A stretch of DNA of 15,606 nucleotides from Desulfuromonadaceae bacterium. Lineage in GTDB: Bacteria; Desulfobacterota; Desulfuromonadia; Desulfuromonadales; Geopsychrobacteraceae. Positions 7,725 through 15,606 of this stretch are shown piece after piece; positions within the stretch are counted from its first letter, which is position 1, and each line of letters opens with the position of its first letter. Made by a program: the position numbers and the translations under genes. The DNA lies in contig DAOWKG010000252.1 in NCBI GenBank assembly GCA_030639985.1, forward strand, positions 1 through 15,606, read 5' to 3'. The notes beneath the pieces were generated by a model. That model made no database searches, was not told where the DNA came from, and saw only the letters and a list, made by a program, of their open reading frames with translations.

Positions 7725-7801
7725 TGGCGGGAGTGACGAGACTCGAACTCGCGACTTCTAGCGTGACAGGCTAGCGCTCTAACCAACTGAGCTACACCCC
7801 C
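7725..7801 (-). tRNA. tRNA-Asp(GUC), canonical copy
   Basis: 77 nt on the minus strand with encoded CCA. Acceptor GGGGGTG pairs with CACTCCC (one G-U), discriminator G. The D-stem is canonical GCTC/GAGC, and the anticodon arm CTAGC-CTGTCAC-GCTAG gives GUC. It is the first tRNA after hup, 90 bp downstream of the hup stop codon. Confidence 0.97.
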
Positions 7802-7810
7802 GCAAATACA

Positions 7811-7866
7811 AATAGGAAGTACCTATTGCCCAATTGGGATTAAAGATGGACAGTTATTTACTTCCT
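7811..7866. repeat. Overlapping inverted repeats between hup and the tRNA cluster
   Basis: Three symmetrical elements overlap in 56 bp. AATAGG/CCTATT has a 5-nt loop (7811-7827), CCCAATTGGG is a perfect palindrome (7829-7838), and AGGAAGTA (7814-7821) matches TACTTCCT (7859-7866) as an outer 8-bp inverted repeat. They could be a weak hup terminator, a processing structure in a hup-tRNA transcript, or part of the tRNA promoter region. There is no clear T-tract and no good promoter match. Confidence 0.4.
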
Positions 7867-7891
7867 ACTTCTTGTACTATATAAACTTTGA

Positions 7892-8167
7892 TTAGACGTT
7901 AACTGAGTCTTTCAAAGCCTTGCCTGCCTTAAACTTAGGAACCTTGGCTGCAGCAATTTGAATTTTCTCGCCAGTTTGAGGGTTCTGACCAGTACGTGCG
8001 GCACGATCACCTACACTAAATGTACCGAAACCTACCATAGCAACTTTCTCACCAGCTTTCAGAGCATCAGTTACAGCTTCAGTAAATGCCTTAAGAGCAC
8101 TTTCTGTATCAGTTTTACTCAACCCTGCTTTTTCTGCCATTGCATTGACCAGATCTGCCTTAGTCAC
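7892..8167 (-). CDS. hup: DNA-binding protein HU
   Basis: 91 residues from the GTG at 8167, the usual HU length. HU dimers bend and compact DNA in the nucleoid. The N-terminal helices read [18 protein letters not shown]. The DNA-binding arms are encoded by [20 protein letters not shown], and the C-terminal [13 protein letters not shown]. Start choice: an ATG at 8173 lies only 1 nt from the AGGAGG (8175-8180), too close to be used, whereas the GTG at 8167 is 7 nt away and gives the family's normal N-terminus. The gene has its own promoter and lies between lon and the tRNA cluster; lon-hup adjacency is widespread in proteobacteria. Confidence 0.96.
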   Translation of the reverse strand: MTKADLVNAMAEKAGLSKTDTESALKAFTEAVTDALKAGEKVAMVGFGTFSVGDRAARTGQNPQTGEKIQIAAAKVPKFKAGKALKDSVNV

Positions 8168-8221
8168 AAGCATACCTCCTATAAAGTATTAAAGAATTAC
8201 ATCCACACAAAAACTCGGTAA

Positions 8222-8251
8222 GATATATCAGGTTTCCGAAAAAACTGTCAA
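8222..8251 (-). promoter_or_regulatory. Sigma70-type promoter for hup
   Basis: On the minus strand a perfect -35 TTGACA (8246-8251) and a -10 TATATC (8222-8227) are 18 bp apart. The start point would be near 8215, giving a leader of about 48 nt before the GTG. HU is abundant, which fits a consensus -35 box. Confidence 0.7.
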
Positions 8252-8286
8252 GCTGTTTTTCCCCATTTTTCGGGCTTTAAGACAAT

Positions 8287-8306
8287 AAAAAAAAGTTAAA
8301 AACCTT
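8287..8306 (-). terminator. Possible weak terminator after lon
   Basis: Read on the minus strand, AAGGTT, a TTT loop and AACTTT form a 6-bp stem (one G-U) that runs into an uninterrupted T-tract just after the lon stop codon. The stem is AT-rich and weak, so this is tentative. Confidence 0.3.
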
Positions 8307-8317
8307 GACATATTGAA

Positions 8318-10669
8318 TCATTTCTCTACCGCCGAAATCAAAGCTAATTCAAGAACCTGATCCATATGGGCAACCGTATCAATTACCAGTGACTTAGTCA
8401 ACAACTGCGGCAATTCCACCAAATCCTTTTCGTTTTCAGCCGGTATAACCACTTTCGTGATCCCTCCCCGGCGAGCTGCCAAAAGTTTTTCCTTCAGTCC
8501 CCCAATTGGCAATACCCGACCTCGTAGAGTAACTTCGCCAGTCATCGCCAAATCCTTACGGACAGGCCTACTGGTCAAAGCTGATGCTAAAGCGGTAGCC
8601 ATAGTAATACCAGCTGATGGGCCATCCTTGGGAACAGCTCCCTCAGGGACATGAATATGGATATCAAGTTTAGCGTAGAAATCTTCACTCAGCTGCAGTT
8701 CCTGCCAGCGAGAACGGATATAACTTAATGCTGCCTGAGCTGACTCCTGCATAACGTCACCTAATTGACCGGTTATGGTCAATTTACCCTGACCGGGCAA
8801 CGTCGTCACTTCAATGGTCAACAACTCCCCCCCGGTTTCGGTCCAAGCCAATCCGGTCGCTAAACCAATCTGGCTGGTATCTTCGCAAATACCATATTTA
8901 TATTGCGGCACACCAAGGAACTTTTGAATCTGCTTCTCACCAATTCTATATTTCTTATCACCATTATCCAACAAGGTTTGCCTCGCTAGCTTGCGCATTA
9001 CAGCAGCAATATTGCGATCCAAACTACGCACCCCAGACTCACGCGTATAGTGACGAATTATTTCATAAATTGCTCGATCTGAAAATGATACCCGCTTGCT
9101 ACTAAGGCCGTGGACATCAATTTGTTTATCCAACAGATAGCGCTTGGCGATATGGAGTTTTTCTTCTTCCGAATAACCTTCAATTCGAATTACTTCGAGT
9201 CGATCATGCAAGGGGAGTGGAACAGATTGAAGATTGTTTGCCGTAGCAATAAATAATACTTGTGACAAATCATAATCAACATCGAGAAAATGGTCGGCAA
9301 AACTATTATTCTGTTCAGGATCAAGAACTTCAAGCAATGCCGAAGATGGATCACCCCGAAAATCGGTACTCATCTTGTCGATTTCATCCAACATAAAAAC
9401 TGGATTATTCACTCCAGACTTGCGTAAACTTTGAATGATTTTGCCGGGCATAGCACCGATATAGGTTCTTCGATGACCACGGATCTCAGCTTCATCACGT
9501 ACCCCACCCAGAGATATTCGGACAAATTCACGTTGCAAGGCTTTGGCTATCGATTTCCCCAACGAAGTCTTACCAACCCCTGGAGGCCCAACCAGGCACA
9601 ATATCGGCCCCTTTATCTGCTTAACCAGTGCTCGCACAGCTAAATACTCCAGCACCCGTTCTTTGACCTTGTGGAGGCCATAATGGTCGGCTTCCAGAAT
9701 CTCTTCTGCCTTTTCAAGGTCATGCCGATCTTCCGTTCCATGCTGCCACGGCAATGCCAACATCCACTCGATATAGTTACGCACTACGGTAGCTTCAGCT
9801 GACATAGGCGACATCATTTTTAATTTTCTTAATTCAGAGCGTGCCTTATCGGTAGCTTCAGCTGACATTCTCTTGTTTTTAATTTGCTCTTCAAATTCAA
9901 TAATTTCCTGTTTGAATTCATCCTGGCCACCAAGCTCTTTCTGAATAGCCCGCATCTGCTCATTCAGATAATATTCCTTATGACTCCGCTCCATCTGGCT
10001 CTTTACCCGACTGCGGATTTTCACCTCAACCTGTTGAATCTCAATTTCCTGCTCCAGCAACACAAGAATGTGCTCCAGCCGCTGGCCACAATCTAAAATT
10101 TCAAGCAACTCCTGTTTATCAGCAAGCGGAATTTGCAGATGCCCGGCAACAGTGTCGGCCAACCGGCAAGGATCATTCAACCCGGCAATGGTAGTATTAA
10201 CTTCAGCCGGCATTTTTTTATTTAACCCGACATAACTATCAAAGCTTGCCTTAATAGCTCTGACAACTCCTTCTTCTTCAGCGATATCGGTCAACGATTC
10301 AGTTAAGGGCTCCACTTCTACCTGGACATATTTACCATTCGAAACATAAGAACTGATTTGTCCACGCCAGCATCCCTCAACCAATACCTTAACGGTACCA
10401 TCAGGAAGTTTAAGTAGCTGCACCACCTTGCCGATGGCACCGATACAATACAAATCATCCTCTTCAGGAGCGTCTACCTTAGGATCTTTCTGACTTACTA
10501 AAAAAATCTTTTTATCACCCTCAAAAGCACGTTCAATCGCAACTATCGACTGGCTACGCCCAACAAATAGCGGTGCAACCATGTGCGGAAATACAACAAT
10601 ATCGCGCAATGGCAGTAGTGGTAGTGAAATGGATGTGGCAGGGTTAGTTGGTTCAACAAAATCGGACAT
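8318..10669 (-). CDS. lon: ATP-dependent protease Lon
   Basis: 783 residues, the normal length for LonA. It degrades damaged and regulatory proteins in the cytoplasm. The N-terminal substrate domain begins at [20 protein letters not shown] (16-35). A coiled region lies near 205-285. The AAA+ module has Walker A GPPGVGKT (361-368) and Walker B VFMLDEID (424-431). The C-terminal protease domain has catalytic S685 in PKDGPSAG and K728 in GGLKEK. The ATG at 10669 lacks a good ribosome-binding site, and no alternative start fits the family. lon follows clpX after 86 bp containing a hairpin terminator, so it probably has its own promoter. I saw no clear sigma32 heat-shock promoter. All catalytic elements are intact. 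Confidence 0.98.
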   Translation of the reverse strand: MSDFVEPTNPATSISLPLLPLRDIVVFPHMVAPLFVGRSQSIVAIERAFEGDKKIFLVSQKDPKVDAPEEDDLYCIGAIGKVVQLLKLPDGTVKVLVEGCWRGQISSYVSNGKYVQVEVEPLTESLTDIAEEEGVVRAIKASFDSYVGLNKKMPAEVNTTIAGLNDPCRLADTVAGHLQIPLADKQELLEILDCGQRLEHILVLLEQEIEIQQVEVKIRSRVKSQMERSHKEYYLNEQMRAIQKELGGQDEFKQEIIEFEEQIKNKRMSAEATDKARSELRKLKMMSPMSAEATVVRNYIEWMLALPWQHGTEDRHDLEKAEEILEADHYGLHKVKERVLEYLAVRALVKQIKGPILCLVGPPGVGKTSLGKSIAKALQREFVRISLGGVRDEAEIRGHRRTYIGAMPGKIIQSLRKSGVNNPVFMLDEIDKMSTDFRGDPSSALLEVLDPEQNNSFADHFLDVDYDLSQVLFIATANNLQSVPLPLHDRLEVIRIEGYSEEEKLHIAKRYLLDKQIDVHGLSSKRVSFSDRAIYEIIRHYTRESGVRSLDRNIAAVMRKLARQTLLDNGDKKYRIGEKQIQKFLGVPQYKYGICEDTSQIGLATGLAWTETGGELLTIEVTTLPGQGKLTITGQLGDVMQESAQAALSYIRSRWQELQLSEDFYAKLDIHIHVPEGAVPKDGPSAGITMATALASALTSRPVRKDLAMTGEVTLRGRVLPIGGLKEKLLAARRGGITKVVIPAENEKDLVELPQLLTKSLVIDTVAHMDQVLELALISAVEK

Positions 10670-10679
10670 ATAATTCTAG

Positions 10680-10709
10680 CCTATAAATTAAAAAGGAGCG
10701 CACTGTCAA
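10680..10709 (-). promoter_or_regulatory. Candidate lon promoter overlapping the clpX terminator
   Basis: On the minus strand a perfect TTGACA (10704-10709) lies inside the loop of the clpX terminator hairpin. A weak -10 TATAGG (10680-10685) follows after 18 bp. Transcription would start only about 4 nt before the lon ATG, giving an almost leaderless mRNA, consistent with the lack of a ribosome-binding site. Tentative. Confidence 0.4.
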
Positions 10710-10727
10710 ATGACAAAATTGCGCTCC
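10690..10727 (-). terminator. Intrinsic terminator after clpX
   Basis: GGAGCGCA (10695-10702) pairs perfectly with TGCGCTCC (10720-10727). A second inner inverted repeat TGTCA/TGACA (10704-10708, 10711-10715) extends the structure. On the minus strand it is followed by five T residues. It ends the tig-clpP-clpX transcript before lon. Confidence 0.75.
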
Positions 10728-10755
10728 ACAATAATATAGTTAATGTTTTTTTGCA

Positions 10756-12003
10756 CTAAGCACTTTCGGCAATATCATAAAGAATGATCGGCTTTACCCC
10801 GTTGGTAATAACCTCTTCATTCAAAACTACTTCCTTAACTCTATCTTGGGATGGAATATCGTACATCACATCAAGCATGGCATTTTCGAGGATGGAACGT
10901 AATCCCCGGGCTCCAGTCTTACGCTCCAACGCTTCCTTGGCAACCGCTACCAAAGCTCCGTCGGTAAACTTAAGACGGACATTCTCCATTTCGAACAAAC
11001 GTTGATATTGTTTTACCAGGGCATTTTTAGGCTCATGCAGGATCTGGATCAAAGCCTCTTCATCAAGCTCACCAAGGGTAGCTATAACCGGCATCCGTCC
11101 GACGAATTCAGGGATCAAACCAAATTTGAGCAGATCAGAGGGTTGGACTTTCCCAAGCAGTTCCCCAAGGTTCTCTTCCTTTATAGATCTGACTTCAGCC
11201 CCAAAACCCATGGTTTTTGTTTTTAAACGCTTACTGACAATTTTTTCCAGACCCGAAAAAGCGCCCCCACAAATAAAGAGGATGTTGGTAGTATCAACCT
11301 TGAGAAATTCTTGCTGCGGGTGCTTACGGCCACCTTTGGGTGGCACACTTGCAGTGGTTCCCTCAATAATTTTCAATAATGCCTGCTGAACCCCTTCACC
11401 GGAAACATCTCTGGTGATCGATGGCGATTCGGTTTTTCTGGCAATTTTATCAACCTCATCAATATAGATTATACCCTTTTGGGCTTTTTCCAAATCGTAG
11501 TCGGCGGCTTGCAATAAGCTGAGAATGATATTTTCAACATCTTCACCGACATAACCAGCTTCGGTAAGATTGGTAGCATCTGCAATAGTAAACGGTACAT
11601 CCAGTACCTTGGCAAGGGTCTGTGCCAACAGAGTTTTACCACTACCGGTTGGTCCCAAAAGCAAAACATTACTTTTTTGAATCTCAACGCCATCGCCCTT
11701 ATCAACAGCTTCAACGCGCTTGTAATGGTTATATACTGCTACCGATAAAACTTTTTTTGCCAGCTCTTGGCCAACGATATATTCATCAAGGATATCTTTA
11801 ATTTCAACCGGTTTGGGCAACTGTTTTGTATCAGAATCGGTGGTTTGATCGAGTCGTGACTCCTCATCGATAATATCATTGCAGAGCTCAATGCACTCAT
11901 CACAAATATATACCGTTGGTCCAGCGATCAGTTTTTTAACTTCATCCTGTGCTTTACCACAAAAAGAACATGTCAACTGACTATTTTCATCTTTTGAACC
12001 CAC
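10756..12003 (-). CDS. clpX: ATP-dependent Clp protease ATP-binding subunit ClpX
   Basis: 415 residues. This hexameric AAA+ unfoldase feeds tagged proteins into ClpP. The N-terminal zinc domain has C12, C15, C34 and C37. Walker A is GPTGSGKT (117-124), the pore loop GYVG is at 150-153, and Walker B is IIYIDEVDK (178-186). The RKH loop is at 226-228, and the sensor-2 motif GARGLRS is near the C-terminus. The ClpP-docking loop, IGF in Escherichia coli, reads MGF here, a conservative change. The start is GTG with GGAGGT 8 nt upstream. It follows clpP after 27 bp and is closed by a hairpin terminator, so it forms one unit with tig and clpP. Confidence 0.98.
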   Translation of the reverse strand: MGSKDENSQLTCSFCGKAQDEVKKLIAGPTVYICDECIELCNDIIDEESRLDQTTDSDTKQLPKPVEIKDILDEYIVGQELAKKVLSVAVYNHYKRVEAVDKGDGVEIQKSNVLLLGPTGSGKTLLAQTLAKVLDVPFTIADATNLTEAGYVGEDVENIILSLLQAADYDLEKAQKGIIYIDEVDKIARKTESPSITRDVSGEGVQQALLKIIEGTTASVPPKGGRKHPQQEFLKVDTTNILFICGGAFSGLEKIVSKRLKTKTMGFGAEVRSIKEENLGELLGKVQPSDLLKFGLIPEFVGRMPVIATLGELDEEALIQILHEPKNALVKQYQRLFEMENVRLKFTDGALVAVAKEALERKTGARGLRSILENAMLDVMYDIPSQDRVKEVVLNEEVITNGVKPIILYDIAESA

Positions 12004-12030
12004 TGTATTACACCTCCGTACCAGCTAACA

Positions 12031-12615
12031 TTATGATTTTTGCTCAACAATAGAATCGATAATACCATAATCACATGCTACTTCGCTATTCATGAAAAAA
12101 TCACGTTCAGTGTCGGCAGCAACCTTGTCCAGATCCTGACCGGTATGTTTGGCCAAAATTCCATTTAGAGACTCACGCATGCGTAAAATTTCATTGGCAT
12201 GGATGCTGATGTCTGTTGCTTGTCCTTGAAAACCACCCAGAGGTTGATGAATCATCACCCGTGCATGGGGCAACGCAAAACGTTTTCCGGCAGTTCCAGC
12301 AGCAAGAAGTAATGCTCCCATACTGGCAGCTTGACCAATGCAAATAGTTGAAACTGGTGCTTTCAAGTATTGGATAGTATCGTATATAGCCATTCCCGCC
12401 GTTACCACTCCACCGGGGGAATTGATATACAAATGGATGTCACGATCGGGATCTTCCGACTCAAGAAACAATAACTGAGCGACAATCAGATTGGCCATAT
12501 GGTCTTCAATCTCACCACTGAGAAAGATAATCCGATCTTTCAGCAACCGCGAATAGATATCATAGGCACGCTCACCACGACCACTATCCTCAACGACCAT
12601 AGGCACCAAACTCAT
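12031..12615 (-). CDS. clpP: ATP-dependent Clp protease proteolytic subunit ClpP
   Basis: 194 residues from the ATG at 12615, the normal size. This serine peptidase forms the double-heptamer barrel of ClpXP. The catalytic triad is S98 (GQAASMGA), H123 (MIHQPLGG) and D172 (ERDFFM). Residues 1-10 ([10 protein letters not shown]) match the family's mature N-terminus with no long propeptide. The frame is open further upstream to 12687, but those 24 codons overlap tig and resemble no ClpP, whereas the ATG at 12615 has AAGGAG 7 nt upstream. Only 1 nt separates it from the tig stop codon, and its ribosome-binding site lies within tig, so translation is probably coupled. Confidence 0.98.
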   Translation of the reverse strand: MSLVPMVVEDSGRGERAYDIYSRLLKDRIIFLSGEIEDHMANLIVAQLLFLESEDPDRDIHLYINSPGGVVTAGMAIYDTIQYLKAPVSTICIGQAASMGALLLAAGTAGKRFALPHARVMIHQPLGGFQGQATDISIHANEILRMRESLNGILAKHTGQDLDKVAADTERDFFMNSEVACDYGIIDSIVEQKS

Positions 12616-12616
12616 A

Positions 12617-13954
12617 TCAGGACTCCTTCTCCTCGCTATCATCACTGGCATCAACTTCAGGCTGCTTTGGTTCAACCTCAGTAACAACGGCTCCTTCGAG
12701 TAAAAAGCTGGTAACCTTTTCTTGTAGAATTTGTCCCTTTAGCCCTGCTAAGGCCTGATTGTTTTCAAAATATTTCTGTACCTGATCGAGAGGAATATCA
12801 CTATCATCAGCAAATGATTGCATCTTTTGCTCAACTTCAGTTTCTTCGACAGCGATCTCTTCCTGAGCAGCAATAGTGTCTAGGAGCAATTCGCCCTTAA
12901 CTTGCTGAACCGCCATATCCCGATAGGTGGTAGCAAATGTTTCTTCATTCATCCCCAACATCTCAAGACTCATTCCTTGCGCCTTTAGTTTTTGGGTAAA
13001 GCTGTCTTTTAAGTGATGAAGTTGATTTTCAACCATTCCTTCAGGCACATCAAAAGTATTGTTTTCGAGCAAAGCATTCATCAAGCTCTCTTGCAATTGG
13101 CCGTCAACCCGTTGCTGTTCCTGAGCAATAGTATTCTCTTTTATCTTTGCTTTAAGGTCTTCCAAATTTTCAGCTTCAAACTCTTTGGCAAGTTCATCAT
13201 CGATCTTAGGAATAATTTTTTCCTTTATTTCCTTAACCAAAACCTTAAAAACAGCAGGCTTTCCGGCTAAATCCTTTGAACCATATCCTTCAGGAAAGTC
13301 AACCTCTACATCTTTTTCCTGCTCGCGCTTCATTCCCACCAACTGTGCTTCAAATCCGGGGATAAAACTGTTTGAACCCAATGACAGCTCAAAGTCAGTG
13401 CCAGAACCATTCTCAAATGCAGAACCATCGATAAAACCTTCAAAATCGATAACTACAGTATCACCATCACGAGCCTTCTTGCGACTGGTAACCTCGAGCT
13501 GCATCTTAGAATTAGCCATTTGCTCAAGTTGTGTTTCGATAACAGCAGCATCAAATGTATAAATTTCTTTTTCGAGCGTTAAACCGGTATAGTCTTTAGC
13601 TACAATTTCAGGGCGAACGTCAACCTCAACCTCATAACTGAAAGTTTTTCCGGCCTCAACCTCACCAGTCTTAACAACTTCTGGTTGTGAAACCGCTTCA
13701 ATTTTATTATCGAGCAGAGCCTTATAAAGGCTATTATTGATCAAGGAACCAGAAGCATCATGCTGAGCTCGAGGGGCGTAGTGTTGCTCCAGAACATTTT
13801 GCGGTATTTTGCCCTTACGAAACCCTTTAATATCGGCAGTCTTGGCAATTTTTTTGTACGCATTCTCAAGTTCAACGGTAACAGCATCAACATCGATCAC
13901 AAAAACAAGCTTCTTTTTAATCGAGCTTAATTCTTCAACAGTAACTTCCATCAT
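12617..13954 (-). CDS. tig: Trigger factor, ribosome-associated chaperone and prolyl isomerase
   Basis: 445 residues. It binds ribosomal protein L23 at the tunnel exit and shields nascent chains. The N-terminal ribosome-binding domain carries the signature GFRKGKIP (44-51). An FKBP-type prolyl isomerase domain lies at about 160-245 ([21 protein letters not shown]). The helical C-terminal chaperone domain follows, ending in an acidic tail ([11 protein letters not shown]). Two adjacent ATGs (13954 and 13951) follow an AGGAAGGGAAG; either could be used, and the second has the better spacing. A good promoter lies about 110 bp upstream. It is the first gene of tig-clpP-clpX, a classic protein-quality-control operon. 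Confidence 0.97.
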   Translation of the reverse strand: MMEVTVEELSSIKKKLVFVIDVDAVTVELENAYKKIAKTADIKGFRKGKIPQNVLEQHYAPRAQHDASGSLINNSLYKALLDNKIEAVSQPEVVKTGEVEAGKTFSYEVEVDVRPEIVAKDYTGLTLEKEIYTFDAAVIETQLEQMANSKMQLEVTSRKKARDGDTVVIDFEGFIDGSAFENGSGTDFELSLGSNSFIPGFEAQLVGMKREQEKDVEVDFPEGYGSKDLAGKPAVFKVLVKEIKEKIIPKIDDELAKEFEAENLEDLKAKIKENTIAQEQQRVDGQLQESLMNALLENNTFDVPEGMVENQLHHLKDSFTQKLKAQGMSLEMLGMNEETFATTYRDMAVQQVKGELLLDTIAAQEEIAVEETEVEQKMQSFADDSDIPLDQVQKYFENNQALAGLKGQILQEKVTSFLLEGAVVTEVEPKQPEVDASDDSEEKES

Positions 13955-14027
13955 CTTCCCTTCCTGATGTTATCGGTTTGATAACCAAATTTATTTATGT
14001 TTATACCTGAACAAATTATTTTAATTA

Positions 14028-14043
14028 ATCCCCTAACGGGGAT
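14028..14043 (-). other. Short GC-rich hairpin in the tig mRNA leader
   Basis: ATCCCC (14028-14033) pairs with GGGGAT (14038-14043) around a 4-nt loop in otherwise AT-rich sequence. With the predicted tig start point near 14060 it would sit about 20 nt into a leader of about 105 nt. No T-tract follows on either strand, so it is not a terminator. It could protect the 5' end. Confidence 0.4.
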
Positions 14044-14066
14044 CATCTATTATTCGAACCCGGAAG

Positions 14067-14094
14067 AATATACTGACACTTGCATAACTGTCAA
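14067..14094 (-). promoter_or_regulatory. Sigma70-type promoter for tig-clpP-clpX
   Basis: On the minus strand a perfect -35 TTGACA (14089-14094) and a -10 TATATT (14067-14072) are separated by 16 bp. The spacer is bounded by an inverted repeat, TGACA (14074-14078) and TGTCA (14089-14093), a possible regulator site, though the -35 box supplies one arm by itself. Confidence 0.65.
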
Positions 14095-14157
14095 CCGGTA
14101 AAAATGGTAGCGTTTAATGACCTACGTACTTACTGCTAGTCACTTTTAAAAGAAATT

Positions 14158-15342
14158 TCAACCCTCGGGCGGCAGAATTCTTTTCACAATTTCAATCAAT
14201 TGAGTAATGTGAAACTTCATCTGCAAATTTAGTCGTTCCAATTGCAGCAACCGCTGATAAACTTTATGCCAGTTTGCTGCATCCCAGCTCAGCAGCACCA
14301 GAGCCCATTGTGCCTTAACCTGAAATTCTCCGGGTCTACCGGCCAGCTTCAGATAGACCTTTTCGGCCTCCGGCAAACGTCCCATTCGTCCCAAAATTCT
14401 GCCAATGCGAAACTCTCTTGCTGCCGACGGTTGCTGTCGCTGCAGCGCTAAAGCCCGATTCAGGGCAACTTCGAGGTCACCACTTTTAATAAGCTGATAA
14501 ACAATTCGATCCTGCAACTCCAGAGCATCAGCCGTTACTATCGTTGCACCGGAATAAGTTGCACCAAGGTTGAGTAACAACGCCCCAAGCTGTGCAAGCT
14601 CCGGTGCCGACTCGGCAGAGATAGCATTAGCAATCTGATAAGCGGCAGCGGCATTTTCCTTCTCATCAGCATGATAATAACTGAATGCCAACATCCTCCA
14701 GATTTTTTCATTATTTGGAAACTGCCCCGCCGCCGGCAGCAGAACATTAATTGCCAGCTGGCTATCCTGCTGCTGCAAATGACACTGACCAAGCAGCAAA
14801 ATCCAGTCCGGGCGTATCACCTCTCCTTTATTCAGCAACCCTTGCAGTACAGTTATAGCTTGTCCATATTCAGAGGCTCTGCCATACCAGACCGCAGCAG
14901 CAAAAGCAATCGTGGGCTTGGTGCCACCACCTAATTTATAAACCTGCAGGTAAGTTTTGGCCGCATCCAAGGGGTAACTACAGCGCGAATAGGCAACTGC
15001 CAAATTCTGGATCAGATTGAGATGTTCGGGATATTCTGCAACACTATTTTTATAAACTTCCAGTGCCAGGGAAGTTGCATCGGTAAGCAGAAGGACATGC
15101 CCATACAATTCATAGGCATAGGGGTGACGATTCTGATGTTCCTGAAAATATTGCTGCATTAAAGTCTTGGCAATTTCAAACTGTTGATTATCCAGTGCCT
15201 GCTTTGCCTGGCTAAAAATCTTATAATCGGCAGCGCTAACCCCATTCGTTCCGGCTACAGCTTGAAAAGAGGAACCCAATACCACCAGCAAGATAATGGT
15301 TAAAATGACGCTAAATTGCGTTTTTATCACCTTATTAACCAT
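14158..15342 (-). CDS. Secreted tetratricopeptide-repeat protein, probable partner of the TonB system
   Basis: 394 residues. The N-terminus has basic residues, a hydrophobic core (about 10-26) and a likely signal peptidase site after AVA (30/31), so it is probably periplasmic; no lipobox Cys is seen. The rest is helical with TPR-like repeats, for example around 39-72, 74-106, 108-139, 180-210, 213-240 and 308-333. TPRs mediate protein contacts. It begins 6 bp after the stop of a TonB-family gene, with its start signal inside that gene's end and only a weak ribosome-binding site, which suggests coupling. In several proteobacteria a TPR protein (TtpC-like) follows exbB-exbD-tonB and assists TonB-dependent uptake. 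I infer a similar role here from context, not from a specific motif. No terminator is visible between it and the tig promoter. Confidence 0.8.
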   Translation of the reverse strand: MVNKVIKTQFSVILTIILLVVLGSSFQAVAGTNGVSAADYKIFSQAKQALDNQQFEIAKTLMQQYFQEHQNRHPYAYELYGHVLLLTDATSLALEVYKNSVAEYPEHLNLIQNLAVAYSRCSYPLDAAKTYLQVYKLGGGTKPTIAFAAAVWYGRASEYGQAITVLQGLLNKGEVIRPDWILLLGQCHLQQQDSQLAINVLLPAAGQFPNNEKIWRMLAFSYYHADEKENAAAAYQIANAISAESAPELAQLGALLLNLGATYSGATIVTADALELQDRIVYQLIKSGDLEVALNRALALQRQQPSAAREFRIGRILGRMGRLPEAEKVYLKLAGRPGEFQVKAQWALVLLSWDAANWHKVYQRLLQLERLNLQMKFHITQLIEIVKRILPPEG

Positions 15343-15348
15343 GAGACT

Positions 15349-15606
15349 TCAATTATTGAGAGTAAAGGCAATGGGTTGATCAGCAACACATTTGACCGCT
15401 TTGCCATTTTTTTTACAGGGGAAAAAACGCCACTTCAGAATAGTAGCGATGGCAGATTGATGGAACATAGCTGATTCTTCGGTTTCATTGATCGGTTCTG
15501 CTGCTGTTACTGCTCCAGTTTCGTCGAGTACAATCCGTATCAGCACCTTTTTTTCCTTACCGATTCTCTTCATTGCCGCTGGGTAAATCGGAGTCGGAGC
15601 ATAGAT
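15349..15606 (-). CDS. TonB-family energy transducer, C-terminal domain, truncated by window edge
   Basis: The last 85 codons are visible; the frame stays open through the right edge, so the methionine at 15573 is internal and not the start. The sequence fits the TonB C-terminal domain: PIYPAAMKRIGKEKK, then VLIRIVLDETGAV, the helix SAIATILKWRFFPC and a final strand QPIAFTL. This domain contacts the TonB box of outer-membrane receptors and passes on energy from ExbB-ExbD. Two Cys, ten residues apart in the predicted beta-hairpin (PCKKNGKAVKC), could form a disulfide in the periplasm. The TPR gene follows after 6 bp. The membrane anchor and proline-rich region would lie outside the window. Confidence 0.88.
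   Translation of the reverse strand: MYAPTPIYPAAMKRIGKEKKVLIRIVLDETGAVTAAEPINETEESAMFHQSAIATILKWRFFPCKKNGKAVKCVADQPIAFTLNN

Noticed and set aside
11002..11389. Overlapping plus-strand frames opposite clpX
   Set aside because: Antisense to highly conserved clpX codons, with no start signals and no family resemblance.
12616..12687. N-terminal extension of ClpP of 24 residues
   Set aside because: It is the tig 3' end read in another frame; the ATG at 12615 has a good ribosome-binding site and the family's N-terminus.
13013..13562. Plus-strand frames opposite tig, one with a hydrophobic, Phe/Leu-rich translation
   Set aside because: Antisense to the Lys/Glu-rich helical part of trigger factor, which automatically gives Phe/Leu-rich translation; no ribosome-binding site.
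1..15606. Mobile element, phage, defence or CRISPR content
   Set aside because: No transposase, integrase, repeat-spacer pattern or foreign-looking gene; tRNA flanks show no duplicated 3' ends that would mark an integration site.

Overview
The window looks like an ordinary chromosomal housekeeping region of a Gram-negative bacterium, most likely a member of the Desulfuromonadales or a relative (Desulfobacterota, the former Deltaproteobacteria). This placement is an inference. It rests on the gene order (tig-clpP-clpX-lon-hup on one side, holB-ricT-metG-tatD on the other, rnc-era-der beside them), on ricT in a genome that also encodes TonB-type energy transduction, and on the fused TatD/radical-SAM protein. 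Base composition is moderate, slightly AT-rich by eye (not counted). No insertion sequence, phage gene, CRISPR array or other mobile DNA is visible.

Left part (1-2147, minus strand): a leftward unit rnc-era-der encodes RNase III and two ribosome-assembly GTPases. Der runs off the left edge. A 0.2 kb divergent promoter region (about 2148-2364) separates it from a rightward unit (2365-7459): holB (clamp-loader delta'), ricT (PSP1-domain protein with a Lys/Arg-rich tail), metG (methionyl-tRNA synthetase without the C-terminal dimerisation domain) and a two-domain TatD nuclease/radical SAM protein. This block resembles the Bacillus holB-yaaT-metS-yabD order, but tmk is not directly upstream of holB. 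A strong bidirectional terminator (7500-7534) closes it.

Middle (7545-8167, minus strand): three CCA-encoding tRNA genes, Asp(GUC)-Val(UAC)-Asp(GUC), lie downstream of a gene for the nucleoid protein HU. The two Asp genes are strongly diverged, and the distal one has an unusual D-arm.

Right part (8318-13954, minus strand): the protein-quality-control cluster tig-clpP-clpX-lon encodes trigger factor, the ClpXP protease and Lon. tig, clpP and clpX are tightly packed behind one good promoter upstream of tig. A hairpin terminator after clpX separates lon, whose best promoter candidate starts inside that terminator's loop and leaves almost no 5' leader. At the right edge (14158-15606, minus strand) are the C-terminal end of a TonB-family energy transducer and, 6 bp downstream, a secreted TPR protein. 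These are probably the tail of an exbB-exbD-tonB-TPR transport operon.

I found no clearly new biological system. The points most worth a second look are the TatD/radical-SAM fusion, the TonB-TPR pair, the divergent tRNA-Asp copy, the basic tail on RicT, the lon promoter/terminator overlap, and several start codons that a naive annotation would misplace (hup, clpP, holB, rnc, clpX).
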